DNA from: Armillaria gallica
Taxonomy: Eukaryota; Basidiomycota; Agaricomycetes; Agaricales; Physalacriaceae
Direction: 5' to 3'
NCBI GenBank assembly: GCA_037576215.1
Contig: JBANDB010000002.1
Span: forward strand, 5,952,001-6,016,000
DNA length: 64,000 bases
The notes below the pieces were generated by a model. That model worked only from the letters and a program-made list of their open reading frames with translations, did not search any database and was not told the origin of the DNA. The position numbers were made by a program, and so were the translations under genes. Position 1 is the stretch's first letter; the number at the start of each line of letters is the position of its first letter. Positions 11,572 to 25,200 of this stretch are shown in pieces.

Positions 11572-13044
11572 GGTCCATGGGTATTCGAGCGTTTGTGTTT
11601 CGGTACGTGCTGTGACTGGTTGTGTGCATCGGCGCGTTCGTTTGATCTGTCATGTTTGCAGGTTACTCATGAATTCCTTGCATTTTAGTTTGATGTTTCT
11701 TCTTGGCACGTTATCTCTTCGTTTTCAAACCTTACTGAGGCGACTTTGTATTTTTTACCTACGTAATTTCAGATGCAATCAAATCGTCGGTTCTGCAGTA
11801 TATTGCGCGCTGGGATGGATCATTCGTCCAACAGCCAGTCTGAGGATGTGATGGCACTGTACTTCTTCATCATAACACACACATGTATGGTATATCGTCT
11901 ATCATGGACTTCGCGCGTATGGCATTGATACATTATGTGGTACCACATATTCTTTATTCTTTCAATATATTATGGATGACCGGATGGAACTGTAAGCAGC
12001 GGTGAGCTGCGTCGCAATAGATCGATGGTCCCCGAATGCTGACAATAGGTGACGCTTTGATTGGAGAGGCCACACGAAGGGTGCGTACACTCAAGACATG
12101 GAGTCAATGCTAAATGGTAATGTTGGGCATCGTTTTGGTACGGTTCTCCAGCTATCGGGACTTACATAACGTTACGGTGTAGCCGTTTAAGATAATATCT
12201 TAGATACATTACTTACATTCCATCGTCCCACTTGGTTCGATATTTTTGCAGTAAGCTGGGCTGTATATTTTCGGATTGCATCTGTTATTGTTATTGGCAG
12301 CTCGCTTGTAAGAGTAGTTCTGGTCAGTTGTTTGGTCGAGACTCGGCAAATTAATAAGGTGAACAGAACATTCGTAAGGAACCGATCGGATGTCAGATCT
12401 TTAAGATCGAGTGAAAACTTCGTCATTTGGTGTGCATGCTCGCATTTTTGGTTTCTACCCCCATTATACCGAAAACCGGAAATAGAGGGTAATATTTTCT
12501 TCTCCCCGCCCCCTGCACCTCCCCCCCCCCTTTTTTTTTTTCTTTTGTTCTTTCCCTGCTTCTTCCTATGTAATAGGGGTGAATACCCATTCAAGTAGGG
12601 CAGAGGTAATGACAGAAGATTCCGAAAAAGCGTGATGATCGTACTAGGGAACCTATTGTTATTGGTGTAAATGCTGCTGTCTCGTCCATTCCCATACAGC
12701 GAATACGCGATGGCATCGTTTTATACGACATGTGTTGATTAAGTATAAATGCAGCTGTGAACGAACCGTAAGAGTATAGGCAGTCCACCCTTTACGGTCG
12801 CAGCGTCGCGAAGAACCCCTCAAATCCAAGGATCCTGAATATATTGGCTAATATGGTATCTCGGGTACGTATTGATGTGTTGACCTTTCTTACATCAGGA
12901 GTGACTGTGATACTCTGCAGGACTCTAATAATACGGTCAATCAACTTTCGTCGAGTCGACCTTATATTCGAGCTGTTGATTCTGCAAGTGCCGCCTATTT
13001 ATGAGTCGCGATACTTTTCGATTCTGATTATCGTCGTTCAGGTT
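11572..13044. other. Intergenic stretch with a pyrimidine tract
   Basis: No gene is supported. A C- and T-rich low-complexity tract lies at about 12505-12560. The opposite-strand frame across it is a compositional artefact. Confidence 0.5.
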
Positions 13045-15019
13045 ATGAATGAACTGGAGGTCGGTACACCTGACCGTTTACTTGCTGAGAAAACAGTTGT
13101 TTACGTGACAACGGCTCAAGAAGTGAGCATTTTTACATCCTGTTGATAACCTATTAATCCCTGTGTAGCATGGAGACCAACCGGTGAATGCAACGGCAGA
13201 TCCGTCGGATGCATCTGTGCTCGAGGTGAGTGTCCAGGTTCATCCTGCTCACGTTTTGTCAGCATCGAACTGAGTTCCTGTCTCATTCTAGTGCGTCGAG
13301 TGTGCTGATGCATCTGTTGATGTACTCGGAAATATTGATGCGTCTGGGCCTTCTGAAAGCTCGACGCAATTCAGGTCTACCATAACAGCAGTTCGTGCAC
13401 TATCCACAGATCTTCCTGATCGAGAAGCGTCCGTAGAGCGAGAAGTCGTCATATCAGAACCTTCCGAAAGCCTGACGCAACTTGGACCTGCTGACATGGC
13501 CATCCGTGTACCATCCATGTATTTTTTTGGTCGAGAACAATCTATAGGACAACCCGTAACTGCCTTCCTGCCTTTGAAGCCGGCTGGCCGTCGTACGCCG
13601 CCAGAGGTTTGGCTCGTCATATTTGCCCAGATTTATCACGACGTCAGTTACTGTCTTCCACTTGGGAAGAAGAAGGCACCTGCTTTTGTCATTTCTCATG
13701 TGTGTCGCCAGTGGCGATATATCGCTATCGACATGTGCCCTCTATTTTGGTCTCATATGGCAATCACGGTGTCTCCGAGCACTGGTCGAGGCGTCACTAG
13801 ATGCTGGGGTGACTTGACCGCCATGGCATTGCATCGATCCAAGCAAAAACCCCTCACGGTGATGTTTATGGCTTCGGATGATGAAGTCGCGGTATCGTCA
13901 CTCTCCGAGGCATTGCTTATGCTAGCCGAGTCGCGACGTCTTCAGTACATCGATTTACATATCCCTTCACCGTTCGTACCTTTGCTTTCTGTCTTTACAG
14001 ATCGATTACCAATCCTTCGTCGATGTGTGGTCCAGGCGATTGGCATCATTTCATCCCCTCGTCATGTTAGCGCATTTGCTGTGGCGCCGCTTCTCGAGTC
14101 GATCGCTTTTGCAGGATTTGACGCAAGGACCACTTTTGATATTCCCAGTGCAAACATAACCTCGTATGATGACGCATGCGATTGCTACGCCACTCAAGAC
14201 GTCCACAATATCATTGTTTGCAATCTGCATGCTTCGCCGGTTTTACAGAGTTTTCGAGGGGTGTATCAATGCGATATATCGATCCAATTCGAGCCCTTAC
14301 AGCCAGTCGTTGAATGTCATGACATTCATGTTTTCGTCGCGTCGCAGGGGGCCATGTTTAGAAGCGTCACATTGCCTGCAGTCGAGACTATTGTCATCGA
14401 GAGTTTTCCTCCCAACGGCTTGGTCCTTCTTACAGACGGTGATTGCTTTCCTGCCGTGCATGACCTGATTCTTCGATCACAATGTCATCTACATTTGACT
14501 GAACTGTCAGTGATCGACACTCACATAAACAATTCTATCTTCGACATCCTATCAGAGTTGCCGATGTTAACGACGCTTTCCTTCACATTCACTTGATGGT
14601 TTCAGGCATGTGATGACATATTGCATGATATTGTCATTGCTTTATCCGTCGTCAAGATTAGGGGCTCGCATATCTACTGTGTTGCCCCCGCTTTAGCTCA
14701 ATTCAATGTGTCTATCGCCCATTCCCTCCTTCACTTTGATTGGCAAGAGATAAACTTTGTTTGTGCTCATCTTGCAGACATGGTGAAACATCGACATTTT
14801 CCGCCTTCAAACATATTGGATCGGATCGCGGTATCAATCAATGCCAGTACTCCGTTTCTTCAATTCTCTTGTTTGACCGATGAAGTCATCGCGACGTTGG
14901 CGATTTGTCAGGTTATGGGACATGACATTCGACTATCTGGTTTTGTAGATGGCGTCTATATGACGAACATTATACCGGGTGACTTCTCGGTAGTCTTGGA
15001 CGTTCCACTTAGTGAGTAG
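13045..15019 (+). pseudogene. F-box gene (subfamily D), intact except for one in-frame TGA
   Basis: Three exons are 13045-13122, 13169-13225 and 13292-15019, all joined in phase 0 by GTGAGC/TAG and GTGAGT/TAG introns of 46 and 66 bp. The F-box lies at about residues 140-185 (RTPPEVWLVIFAQI ... FVISHVCRQWRYIAIDMCPLFW), followed by a leucine-rich region. The only lesion is TGA at 14594-14596, at about residue 480. The diverged copy at 2049-3511 reads FTRWYEACD where this gene reads FT*WFQACD, so the stop replaces Arg. The frame then continues open for 141 codons to TAG 15017-15019. Either the allele is a recent pseudogene, or a protein lacking the last quarter is made. A 40-bp intron removing the TGA is conceivable but would also delete conserved residues. 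Confidence 0.75.
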
Positions 15020-15589
15020 TGGACGTATCATTGCTGGATACATTTGTGTACTTAGGGGTGAACTGCATCTTCCTTCCTTTCGTTTTCTGCGCTCATAGTG
15101 GTAATATGTGCTTATCGGGACGTCGAGGTCTATTTATCAATACCATTTTGGTCTGCGTCGTTATTACGGTCGAGAACTGTAGGTTCGATACTATGGTTTA
15201 CTCTTGGCCATAACCGTGTCCAAAAGACTGCATGTAATACTTGTACCACCACTCTAGACCTTTAAGATAAATTTTTGTCGTGGATCGGTTATCAATCGAA
15301 CAACTTATTCACGGTCGTTCCCGGTTACGAGTCCGAAGAATTGCGACCTTAACCGACGACAATGGCACCAACACCGACGTCGTCAAAATGTAGCTGATAC
15401 AGCCATAACTTCTAACCGGCCTGCCTACGCGCTTGTTCGCCATATCCAGTTATGGGCTATTCTACAGTTCCCAATAGCGAGGTTATGTACATTCTTGCTG
15501 AAATCCGTACCATACATATATATGTGCGCGTGTATGTGTCTCTCTATGTTTTTGTTACATGTATATGTCTAATGCTATATCTATAGATT
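15020..15589. other. Convergent intergenic spacer
   Basis: The 3' ends of two F-box genes face each other across this 570-bp spacer. Apart from a TATATATG-rich tract near 15510-15570 I see nothing in it. Confidence 0.5.
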
Positions 15590-17486
15590 TCAACCTCTGT
15601 GACAATCGTAAGATATGACATCTACTTCAGTGAAAAGGTCAGCGACAAGTTTATAACATTTCGCAAATGCTGTAACAAGCCCATTAGCATATTCAACCGG
15701 TGAAGCTTTATCTATAATACAAGGCGGTTCTGTCAAATTCATCATTATAAATATAATGTGAAGGTTCCCTTGAAATTTGGTTCCACCATTAAGAGGACTT
15801 GCTGTGAAACATTCTGACGTTAGCCAGTCAAACAAGAACAACCACCAAACATGCCAGCTGCTGCAAGCTATCCATTCGTCTACCTGCACATCATAGATGC
15901 GCAGATTGCAGAAACGCATGTCCATCGAAGACCATGGATGTTCTTCATATACGTATATATAGAAATTGGTTTTGCGATGACAGGTCCATTGACGTGCAAT
16001 GGTTAGCGGCCATGATATGCCTTCATCGCTATCCAAGTTTATTTCGATGCAAAGTGTGGATAACATAGAGAGATTTCGGATGTTCAGGTGTGCGTCGGGA
16101 TAGTCTTCTCCTAGTGAAATCAGGTCGTTCAGCTTTAAACATAGGATCTGACATTGATCAACACACCTTTTATTGTCAGGTCGGACAGGGATTCGTTCAG
16201 ACTCTCCCATGTCCGTTCGGATATAAGGAATCGTATTCCCCCCAAATCCGCAGCGTAGTGTCGTAAGCGTGGTGCCGTTGATTCGAAGAGACGACGTGCC
16301 CAGTTGATTGTCAGAAAGTTCGGTAATCCCGTTTCCTACTAGCATGTACAACAACTCCTCAATAGATCTGTATCTGTCTTTTCGAGTTATTTCATCTGAA
16401 TCGTGGTAGATCGAAAGTTCCTTGAGTATGATTGGCTTGTATGATGCAAGGGACAATTTCGACCTGTCGGACTCAAGCCGCTCATCGTACTCAAGTTCGT
16501 CGAACCAAAGTCCATGTTCAGCGTTCCACAGTTGACGGGTTTCATTGCCTTCGTCGAGATCTGTGCTTATCTGCATCCGTATCAACTAAAGGGCATATTT
16601 GTATTGAATGCGACACGTACAGTGCAGGAAATATTCGAGTTGTCCAACGTAAGACTTGTGAGACGCGAATTATGTGCTGCCAGTTGGTACAGGCCTGGAA
16701 ACACCTGGATATCGGTCCTCCTTATCACTAGTTTTGTGACGCTTGCTGGGATGCAATAAAGCCATTCCAAAGGCTGACAATCGACAATTCGAACTGTGTG
16801 CACTTGTTGGAGTAGATGAAGATACCAGCAGTGCGTATCCAGCTGCCAATTGTGTAAGGTTATAGTGGTTACGTTGTGTTTGATGCCATGTGAGACTAGG
16901 AACAAAGACGCAGAATATTCTATGTGACGAGATTGACTGGGATTAATGTTATGGGGATCAGAGAAGTTGAGAAACGAAAATAGCGGGGTGTGGAATATGA
17001 CCTCGCGATTCCATTCTCAGTTTACAAGACGGTACGTCTTTAGATCTGCCATCTTCGAGTATAGGGATATGACGTGGCACTGAAGCTTGGCAGGGAGGTG
17101 CGGATTTTCTGAAGCACTGTTGTTGTTTTCGGCATTTAGGGGGGCTTTCACAGCATGCGTTTTCTGTTCTGCGAATGTGGTACTCAGTGTCATGACCCGA
17201 TGTTGTTGGGAAAAAAAAAAAAAATCTTACGTCTGTTCTTCAGTTTAGCATCACGTTTCAGCGCCTTCCTTTGCTCTTCGTAAAAAATATCAGTTCCATC
17301 TCTGACATCCTCCATTTCATCCCATCTGTCGCATACCTCCTCCATCCGTTCGCCGTCCCAGAACTCGTGCATGCACTGATCATTATATGTTGATAGCTCA
17401 TCATCCTTTTCAGTAATTTTGCGCTGAATGGCGAAGTCATTACGGAGCATGTAGCGAACGTATACGGGGTCGTAGCCGAAATCCAT
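15590..17486 (-). pseudogene. F-box gene (subfamily B), intact except for one in-frame TGA
   Basis: On the minus strand the exons are 17486-17231, 17168-16621 and 16570-15590 (595 codons). Intron phases are 1 and 0, and the second intron is 50 bp, exactly as in the intact relative at 27660-29369. Exon 1 carries the subfamily signature VRDGTDIFYEEQR. Exon 2 carries the F-box (LPAKLQCHVISLYSKMADLKTYRLVN*EWN) and then TVRIVDCQPLEWLYCIPASVT. The single lesion is TGA at complement 17017-17019 (codon 136). The intact paralogue has Arg there (LVCRSWN). The remaining 459 codons are open to TGA 15590-15592. The stop lies within the F-box, so the truncated product could not function as an adaptor. Confidence 0.75.
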
Positions 17487-17601
17487 AGTGCTTGAAGGCT
17501 GCTATGAAGAGTTTGTCGACACGTGTTTGCGTATCCGGCTTATTTATTCGATGTCAGGCGCGTATTATACGTCCTTTTTTTCCGAGCTTTTCTAATTGTG
17601 T
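17487..17601. other. Short spacer upstream of the minus-strand F-box gene
   Basis: This presumably holds the promoter of the minus-strand F-box gene. It lies between that gene's start and the MITE at 17602. No motif was recognised. Confidence 0.4.
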
Positions 17602-17854
17602 CACTGCAGAGGTTAGTGCATTTTCAATCGCCTAAAACAGGACCTTAAATGGTTTCGATTTCAGCTTAAGTTTTTACACCATTGTTTTGCACGCTGTAAA
17701 ACGAAAAGGTACCTTAAGTGCATTGTTCCATAGGGGGAAAAGTTTTTCATACCGTTTTATTGATGGCATTTTCAGGGCCGAGAAAGGCATCGCTAAATCA
17801 AAAACTTTTAAGGTTTCGTTTTTTACCAGCTAAAATGCACGGGCCTCCGCTGTG
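17602..17854. mobile_element. MITE family 2, copy 1
   Basis: This 253-bp element has imperfect inverted ends of about 23 bp. CACTGCAGAGGTTAGTGCAT at the left pairs with the reverse complement of ATGCACGGGCCTCCGCTGTG at the right. A second copy at 26472-26723 is about 90% identical over its full length by eye, with most differences being transitions. No coding capacity is seen. The TSD is not clear, so the superfamily is left open. Confidence 0.75.
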
Positions 17855-19683
17855 TGTGACAGTCCACGTGTCATTGCCATCGTGCCTGTTTTTATTTTAT
17901 TAGAACAAATTATACATGCGCAATGCAGTTCAAGTGGCACCTAGAGGATGACACTTGTACTTGTTATATCGAATATTGAAGTCAACGGTTACGAGGGAAA
18001 GAAGAAATTCCAGTATCACTGACAAGCAGCGTAATGACATAGAGGTAATTTTGATTTCGTCGATAGATGATGCGTCATTGCCGTTTTTTTGATCCGATAA
18101 CGTGTTTATATGGAAGACCGAGATCGTGGACGATCGTTGGTTCTCTCGTCGCTTACCTGCTGGTTGTCCGTTACTAGGAATGCAACGGCACCGTTTCTGC
18201 TTTCTCCCCCTCTACTTGGATATTCGTATGCTTGTCCATCGGATCGTGTTGATGCGGGCTCTGACGGTCCCCTATCAGCTGGCTGTTGAGCGTGGCAAGT
18301 GGCATGGTATCAGTAGGGAATGGGTCTATATAGGATGTGTGCAAGCGACACTGAAGACGTCCCACGTGTTCTATTCGCATGCCCGTACCCCCCTGCAGAC
18401 GTGATACGCAGATCATTCCTATTGTCTGTGTGGGATCAATGTCCCAGTATGAAGGCAAGGGCGCGGTCCCCGTCGCACCCCCTCCTTCCTCTTGTGTGGA
18501 CGGATGATCTCGTGGCTATCATATGCCGTTTTGTCCATGAGATCTCTACACTTTGGGACTCTGTTCCTTTATTATTCTATCACCTGCCAACCACCGAGGC
18601 CGTGAAGAAGTACTCATGAGGGGGCTTGACCATAGCGGTAGATCGTAGGTATGGTTCGGTACTGTAGCAGACGTGCTTCTCACCAGATACAGTAGCCACA
18701 CAAGTAGCTAGTTCTGATGTACATCAGGGGGACTGTAGTACGGACACCGGCACACTTCTGTTGGAGAGCACCGTCGGGTAATAAAACATCCTTCCCTCCT
18801 TCCTTCCTTCCTTCACATATGGTTGATGATGGTTTTAAAAATCCATCGTTTTCGACGATGTGAACGATTGCAGAACGATACGGGTGTTCACTATCAAATC
18901 AATACCATGCAGATGAACTTTGCTTACAACGATGTGTTTCCTTTTGAATATTTCCAGCTGATATATGCATGATTGTTGTGTATAAAGATTTTCGCGGTGC
19001 GTAGCTGTAACTAGATGCAAGAGTCTGTGCTCGAACGCCTACACCTCCAGCCATGTGGTCCGTATCGATTAACATCAAAAGGTGATGTCCATGCGGGGTC
19101 AGGATTATATTATCCTTGGAAACGGCGATTACTGTGACTCACTTCGATACAGTGTATGACCTATATGACTCGAGGTGATTAGCAGGCCACAATGACTATC
19201 ATATGTTTGTGTGTCTACCCCTTTGTATGAGCTTTGCTCGGAAAGTTTAATGCAAGGCGATGTGTTGATCATCAAACATAGCAACAAGCAACCCAACATC
19301 AGCAATGTCGGGTTTTCCGACATTGATCTCCTTGAAGGTTTTCTTCTTAGGTGACGAAAATTTGTTCACATAAACTGCCGTGCTGACCGTCATATAGGTT
19401 AATCATACAGGAACGTTTACATCGATCAATGGAAATGACTGGGTTTCCGTGACTCGCTCTTAGTCGATGTAAAATTGGCTGCAGGTTGCCTAAAATATAT
19501 CAGATTACGATGAGTCACGCTGATACAAACCGACACGACTCGAACTGAAAGATATAAGTCACAAGCTCCAGCACGTGTCCGTGCACCCATCTCCTCTTTT
19601 CTCATCATGACAGTCCAGAATTCCCCTGTAAGTGGCACTCAGTCGCCGAAATAAAAGTTCTGATTGTCTTCAGTCTCAGTCCA
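17855..19683. other. Mostly non-genic, with a possible relic at 18480-18640
   Basis: Around 18590-18640 the reading EAVKKYS*GGLTIAV resembles EAVRGYSCRGFTVAAEYG at 38870-38935. Both could be C-terminal relics of the F-box/NTase-like family, but this is weak. A (CTTC)-type microsatellite lies at about 18793-18816. Nothing else is supported. Confidence 0.35.
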
Positions 19684-20690
19684 TTGAACGATTTTTTACT
19701 GCGGGATCTGGGTCCTCAAAAGTCCAGATTGATGGCTGAAACCGGTTCTATAGGAAACCGGATGGTCAACGATTTCGGTCGGAGAATCTATAGTATTGAA
19801 CTATTTCTCCTTTCTTTCTTCACTGAAAATCGGTATGAAATCCTGAGGGACTTTCAAGCCAGAACAGACGTGTTGATCGTGGATTATATTCCTTTGCGGT
19901 TTCTGGATCGGAGCGTTTTCCCAGACTGTAATCTCAACATCTTTGTCAACCGTCAACATTTGTGAGAGCTTCACAATTTCGTACTGAAATGTGGCTACGA
20001 TTGTTGGGCCGCTTGTGATTGGTCATACAAGTGCGAGAGTTTCTACTTCACTCGGTGCTTTGACAATGGCATTCCTCTCCCACTGTATACTCAATATCCA
20101 GGTACCATCGTCACGTTGACCTACGAAGACGAGGACAGTGGTCGTACTATTATTCTCACGTCGACCGCCTTCAATCCGGTGCAAGCGCTCTTGAAGGTTG
20201 GTTCCAGTCCATGTCATATGTTTGATTTGGCATGAAATCTTACGAGACGCGAGCAGGTTGTATGCTTAACATGATAACTTGTGCCCATGCCATTCCCTTT
20301 ACCCTCAAGCAACATTCGTTGACCGTGTGGTGTATATTGCTCCTTCGCGGAGCGAAAATGGTGGCTTGTATGCTCACATGCAAGAAGGCAATGCAGCGCG
20401 CAGAGTTTAACAGCACTCGCAGAGTTGGTGATCGGTTTTTCCTATGTTTTACCATTACGATACCATTCCCCACCTCCCAAACCTCTGACATCTGACCCCG
20501 TCTTCATGCATACTTGGAGGTTGGTTACACCATTTGCCAAAGACAAGACATTTTCATTTAGAATCGCCAAACTGAGCTCCTTTCTTGAAGGCGGCTTTTG
20601 TTTCTATGGTAAAAAGAAGGACGTGATGGACAAGTATCAGAGTAAATACCGCCTCAACAGGTTTGTCTTCCTTCATGAGAATGCATAGAA
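19684..20690 (+). pseudogene. Relic of an F-box-associated nucleotidyltransferase-like gene
   Basis: The reading FQARTDVLIVDYIPLRFLDR followed by FPDCNLNIFV recalls, from memory, an agaricomycete family pattern of the type LQ-TG-SGS-AL-FFDR...PDSDLDLYV, in which a Pol-beta-type nucleotidyltransferase fold follows an F-box. After a TGA at 19963-19965 the same frame continues (ELHNFVLKCGYD, then GRTIILTSTAFNPVQALL). A later block in another frame reads GCMLNMITCAHA and then RRVGDRF. The expected acidic motif is degenerate (DCNLNIF). Several stops and at least one frame change make this non-functional. The assignment rests on remembered motif spacing and needs a profile search. Confidence 0.5.
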
Positions 20691-22211
20691 AGACAATGCT
20701 GACCAGATTTTCAGCGCAAAACTGATTGAAATGAGTAAAGCGATTGTCCCTTCCGGTCATTGGGAAATGATCGTGACCGGAAGAGACCATATTATAAGCG
20801 AGGATGCCAAAAGTATATCGACGGTAACTACATGATCCATTGAAATCGGCGCAAATTTAATGCTGTGTAACGTGCATCTTTATCTGTTCACATCTAAAAG
20901 CCAGGTAGTTTGATTCCAACATTTTCGCTATTAAACGTCTGACCTGCGACGAGAAAAATGTACAGTGTCCATTACGAAACCATTCTCCGAGATTCCATAC
21001 TAATTGACAACAAATCTGCGGTGGCATCTCTTCTTTCGAACGTTAGGAGTTCTGGAACCCTCCTCACTGCCCACTGCAGGGTCGATAGCCCTACAGATGA
21101 TGTTCAATTTCTGGATAATACAACGGGCTGCATGGTTTATGAAAGTTAATACCTTCGCTGGACACTCGAAGGTTCGGATCCGATATCCTGTCCCACCTTG
21201 AAACTCAGAGTTCTGTGGTGCAATAAGCATTGCCGTCGGCTGGGTCACCTTGCTTGCCCTTAAAAGCAATGCCTTCCACCAAAGATTTAAACATTCTCAT
21301 TCCGTGGGGATACGTTAACTCGTGACGTTTGTTTCGGGGCTCTCATCGGTTTCGAAGCCATGGCATTGAGTGTGAACACACGTATCCTTAGTATCAACAG
21401 CGACATACGGTGTTTACAAGGACATTGTATATGTATAAAGGCTTGCACTAGGTAAATCGATGTTCTGTCTACTGATCAAACTAACGTTTAACGGTTTTCC
21501 GTTCATTTCACTGGGTGTCGCACACTCCAAAAGGAGCAAAAAAAAAAAAAAAACATGGGGAGATCATCAGAGACCCAAAAGCAGCTGTCCCGACATCGAT
21601 TTTCGTCAACTTTTAAGTTCAAAAATGGCCGAGGGAGTGCAAACGAGCGCTCTTTGAGCTTGCCATTTCATATTTTTCGGCTCAGGCAAGCTTAATGTGC
21701 ATTGAAACAGGTATATGTTACAAGGCTTTCCTACTGTTACAATCATGAGGATGAATTGTAATAGCGACGAGCATCCACACCCGAAGGATGGACCTGGTAT
21801 GATAAACGATGAATTTGCTGGGGTGTAAACATCTTTTCCGATCATTTCTCCTGCATGCTTGCTGTATGCAATCCTGTTCATAAGCTTCGTTTCGAGCTTG
21901 TTGGCTTCAAATTTAAGTAAATGGATGTGCAGAGGAGGAAAGTACTTCTAAATATACTCACAGCATCCAGCAGAATTTACATGTAAGGAGGACATGCAAG
22001 CATAAGTGTCGTCGCAGCGCGTCGCGGGCAGGCCGTGGAAACCCAGTGAAACCGGCGGGCGGTGCTGTACTCAATCAGCGGCAGCGGCGACCCTGTTTCG
22101 GTCTTGTCACGTGAATTGCACGTGTTTGCACCTTTTCTTCCGTTTACTGACTTTGCTTATCAAAATTTTCGCGGATAGGTACTTCTGTTTCGTGGAGGTC
22201 TATTGTATAAC
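20691..22211. other. Intergenic stretch, no gene supported
   Basis: No coding signal is recognised. An A run lies at about 21539-21553. The last part holds the presumed promoter of the Spt5-like gene. Confidence 0.45.
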
Positions 22212-25200
22212 ATGGCAAGAACTAAAGAGACTGAGATGATAGCGGTGAGTGGGTTTTCGCGTTTAGTTTATTGTTATGACGTGAAGCCATCGTCGACAGT
22301 GGAGACAAATGTACGAGGAAGGTCTTGCAAGAGCTGCGCGTCAAGCAACAAATACAAATGATGGCCATGCCTCCACCGGCCGTGATAGATCAGATGACAC
22401 GTCTGACAATAGGTGCACTGTTTCGCCGGTACATCAAGTGAGCCTAGTTGTTTAGGGTTATCAATTACATCGCTGATTTATCCTCTCTCGTGAAGGATGA
22501 AACTTCGTTGACATTATATCCAAGGCGAATTGACGAGACGGATGTTACTGAACGGAGGGGACAATCTCATGATATTTTAGCGAAGGTGATCAACGCCAGC
22601 TTTAAGCAGACGGTAACTACAATTAGGACGGTTTGATGTTTCATGAACGCATTTGATGTATTGTTTTCAGCAGTATCATAATCCCTTCCTCGACATAGAG
22701 GCAATAGATGACGACAACGACGAAGAAGTATCTGACGACGCTGAAATGTATCAATTCATCGCACGAGATGATGAAGTCGATGGTACGGAATGCTCACGAC
22801 GTGTTCGTTCACCCGCTGTTATGCGTGAACACGCCAAATCGACGTATTTGACCGATGTTATTCGATGATGGGATCTTGAATCCGATGGTTGCACCACAGA
22901 GCATGGTTCAGTGCGTAGACATTGTTTTCATTCGGGCGCCCTTGTTTATGTGTGTAGTTCGAGAACTCCCCCCCATTCGTAACGCGAGACTACGAAGCAG
23001 TGCGTTTCATCGATATTAGTGACCCTAGACCTATCGTTGATGTGTTTTGCCTCAGTCCGGTCTCGCGGCCGGTCCGCTAATAGGACGCGCCACTTCCATC
23101 GACGAATCGTATATATGGAAAATGAAATGCCGGGTATACAGCTCTTATACTTTTAGATTGTGACGACACATTGAACTTAATTTTCGTTTTGCAGCGCCAT
23201 CGCGGTCGTTATATCGTGGCCAACATACTTGCGTGTTCCGAATATGTTCCAGTCGTTCAAGTGCTCGTGCGATCCGTGATTTACGTACCGTCCGATCCGT
23301 ACTGTGTCTATCTTGAGGCACATATGACTAAAGCCCTCAAAACCTGGCTGAAGACTGTGCCTGGTGTAGTTGTCTTCAACGACAGCGTCGACCTGACTGC
23401 AGTGGACTATAGCGACTGGCACAAAGTTATGACATATATGCCTAAATACCGAGAACCGAATTTGTTTGTTGGTGATCAATGGCGTACCATTGGATACGGA
23501 ACATCTATGGGTCGACCTGTTTTCGTCATTGGGCCGTCAGATGATACTCAGCAACCTGGATATGATGTACTTATGGTGCCGATGCTTTCTTTGAAGGGCG
23601 GTGCATACGACACCTATCCCGTACAGTCGCTGGAACCTATGCTATTTGATGCTACAACCATGGCGATCATCCATGGTGAGGAATTGCTACGAGAGATAGT
23701 GGAAGATACACTTTTCAACTTTAGGGGTCAAGAATACGAATACGGTCTGTTGCGAGAAACGGTTCCGTTTGACTGTTTACGGCCGATCGATTGCATTGAC
23801 GACAAGCTATTGCGCATATTTATCAAAAGCGAGCATCCTCAGATCGTCCAGAATATAAATCTAGCTCCGCGCCCAAGGAGCTGGGCATTCTACTCGGGAG
23901 AACCAGTTATGATACATCACTGGACGGATCGGGATTCTTCTCGATTGTTCACGGATGGGAAAAGCCGTGCTTGCATTATAGTCGACGTTCAAGACACGTA
24001 TATCGAGGTCGACGATATCGAAGGATCAGGACAATTTATTGTGAAGGAATGGCATACGATCGAAAAGGTGTTCACAGTAGGTCAATTCGTGGTTGGAAAT
24101 GGTGTATGTGGTTTTGTGGATGCGGTCGAAGTGAACGCTCTTCATTTGGTCATGTTGGATGGAGGTCAGGAAAGGGAGCAAGTTGTCGACGTAAGTCTAC
24201 GTTCCCCTGTGTTTTTTTTTTTTTTTTTCTTTTTTCTGTCCTCATATATTCACGTATGTTCGTGGTATACCATTAAGGGAGAGACCTTTGTTACTGTATT
24301 GCTGGAGCTGTGTTCGACTCGATTGTGTGATTCAAATTACTGATGAATTTTTCTCATAGCGGTCCGTTGTTCATCCCAACAGTGTGCGATTCTCAGACGC
24401 TCGTTCATCCTACCATCCACGAAGTTCAAGCTCAAATTTATCCGACCGTCCTGCACACAATTTTTCCTTGAATCACACGAGTCCTTTGGTTGGAATGTGC
24501 GGTGTTGTTCTTAAACGACGTAATCCATTCCGAGGCCTGATGGTGGTCGTCAAGGATGTTAGGGTTGAACGGACGGACAGACGTTCTTCAAACCCGACTA
24601 CGAGAAAATATGGTAATGATACGGACAATCCCTTCGTTTTTTCTTCGGGTATAGATCCTTCGACAGCTATTGATACGACAACGGCACGCGGCACTGATGA
24701 ACGAATGACGTTGTTAGTTCAGCGTTTGAGTTACGCTCCCGGATCAGGTGGAGGTTTCTCAGAATTATGGGTTCCGTACAAGGACGTGGTAGACGTAAAG
24801 TGTGTATCATCATCTCATTGCGCATCTGCAGTTCCTCTGATCGACTACTCAACACTACGCTTCAGGACACAACTCCCTTTGGTGGCCGTGCAAGGAACGG
24901 TAAACGAACCGCGTTTTCTACCCCTATCAGCACGAATCAGACAACTCCCCACAATGAAACTCGTTCCACAACTCCGGTTCCAACAGCAGAAGAAGGCTCT
25001 CTATCTCCAGCCTGGAATCCGAGTTCCAGTCTCCCATGTAATTCGAATCGCCCGACAACAGACGATGTTGTCTTATCCACGGAGGGTGGCCCGTTGACTG
25101 AAGACTTTTCTGTTTCTTGCCATTGGACTCAAGACATACGAATGACAGCAATAGGAGATCTAAAAGTACGCGTCGTAGTGGATGGTCGGGAGTGTCGAGG

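Noticed and set aside
12187..12594. Minus-strand frame with a Gly/Lys-rich stretch
   Set aside because: It is created by a C/T-rich low-complexity tract, and no exon structure or homology supports it.
18102..18404. Protein-coding frame near 18.1 kb
   Set aside because: There is no homology, no splice partner, and overlapping frames of similar length occur on the other strand.
14594..22868. TGA as a sense codon or programmed readthrough
   Set aside because: Several intact genes here (9720-11571, 27660-29369, 48230-49855) end with TGA, and none of the internal TGA codons is followed by the CTA context known to favour readthrough in fungi. Decay is simpler.
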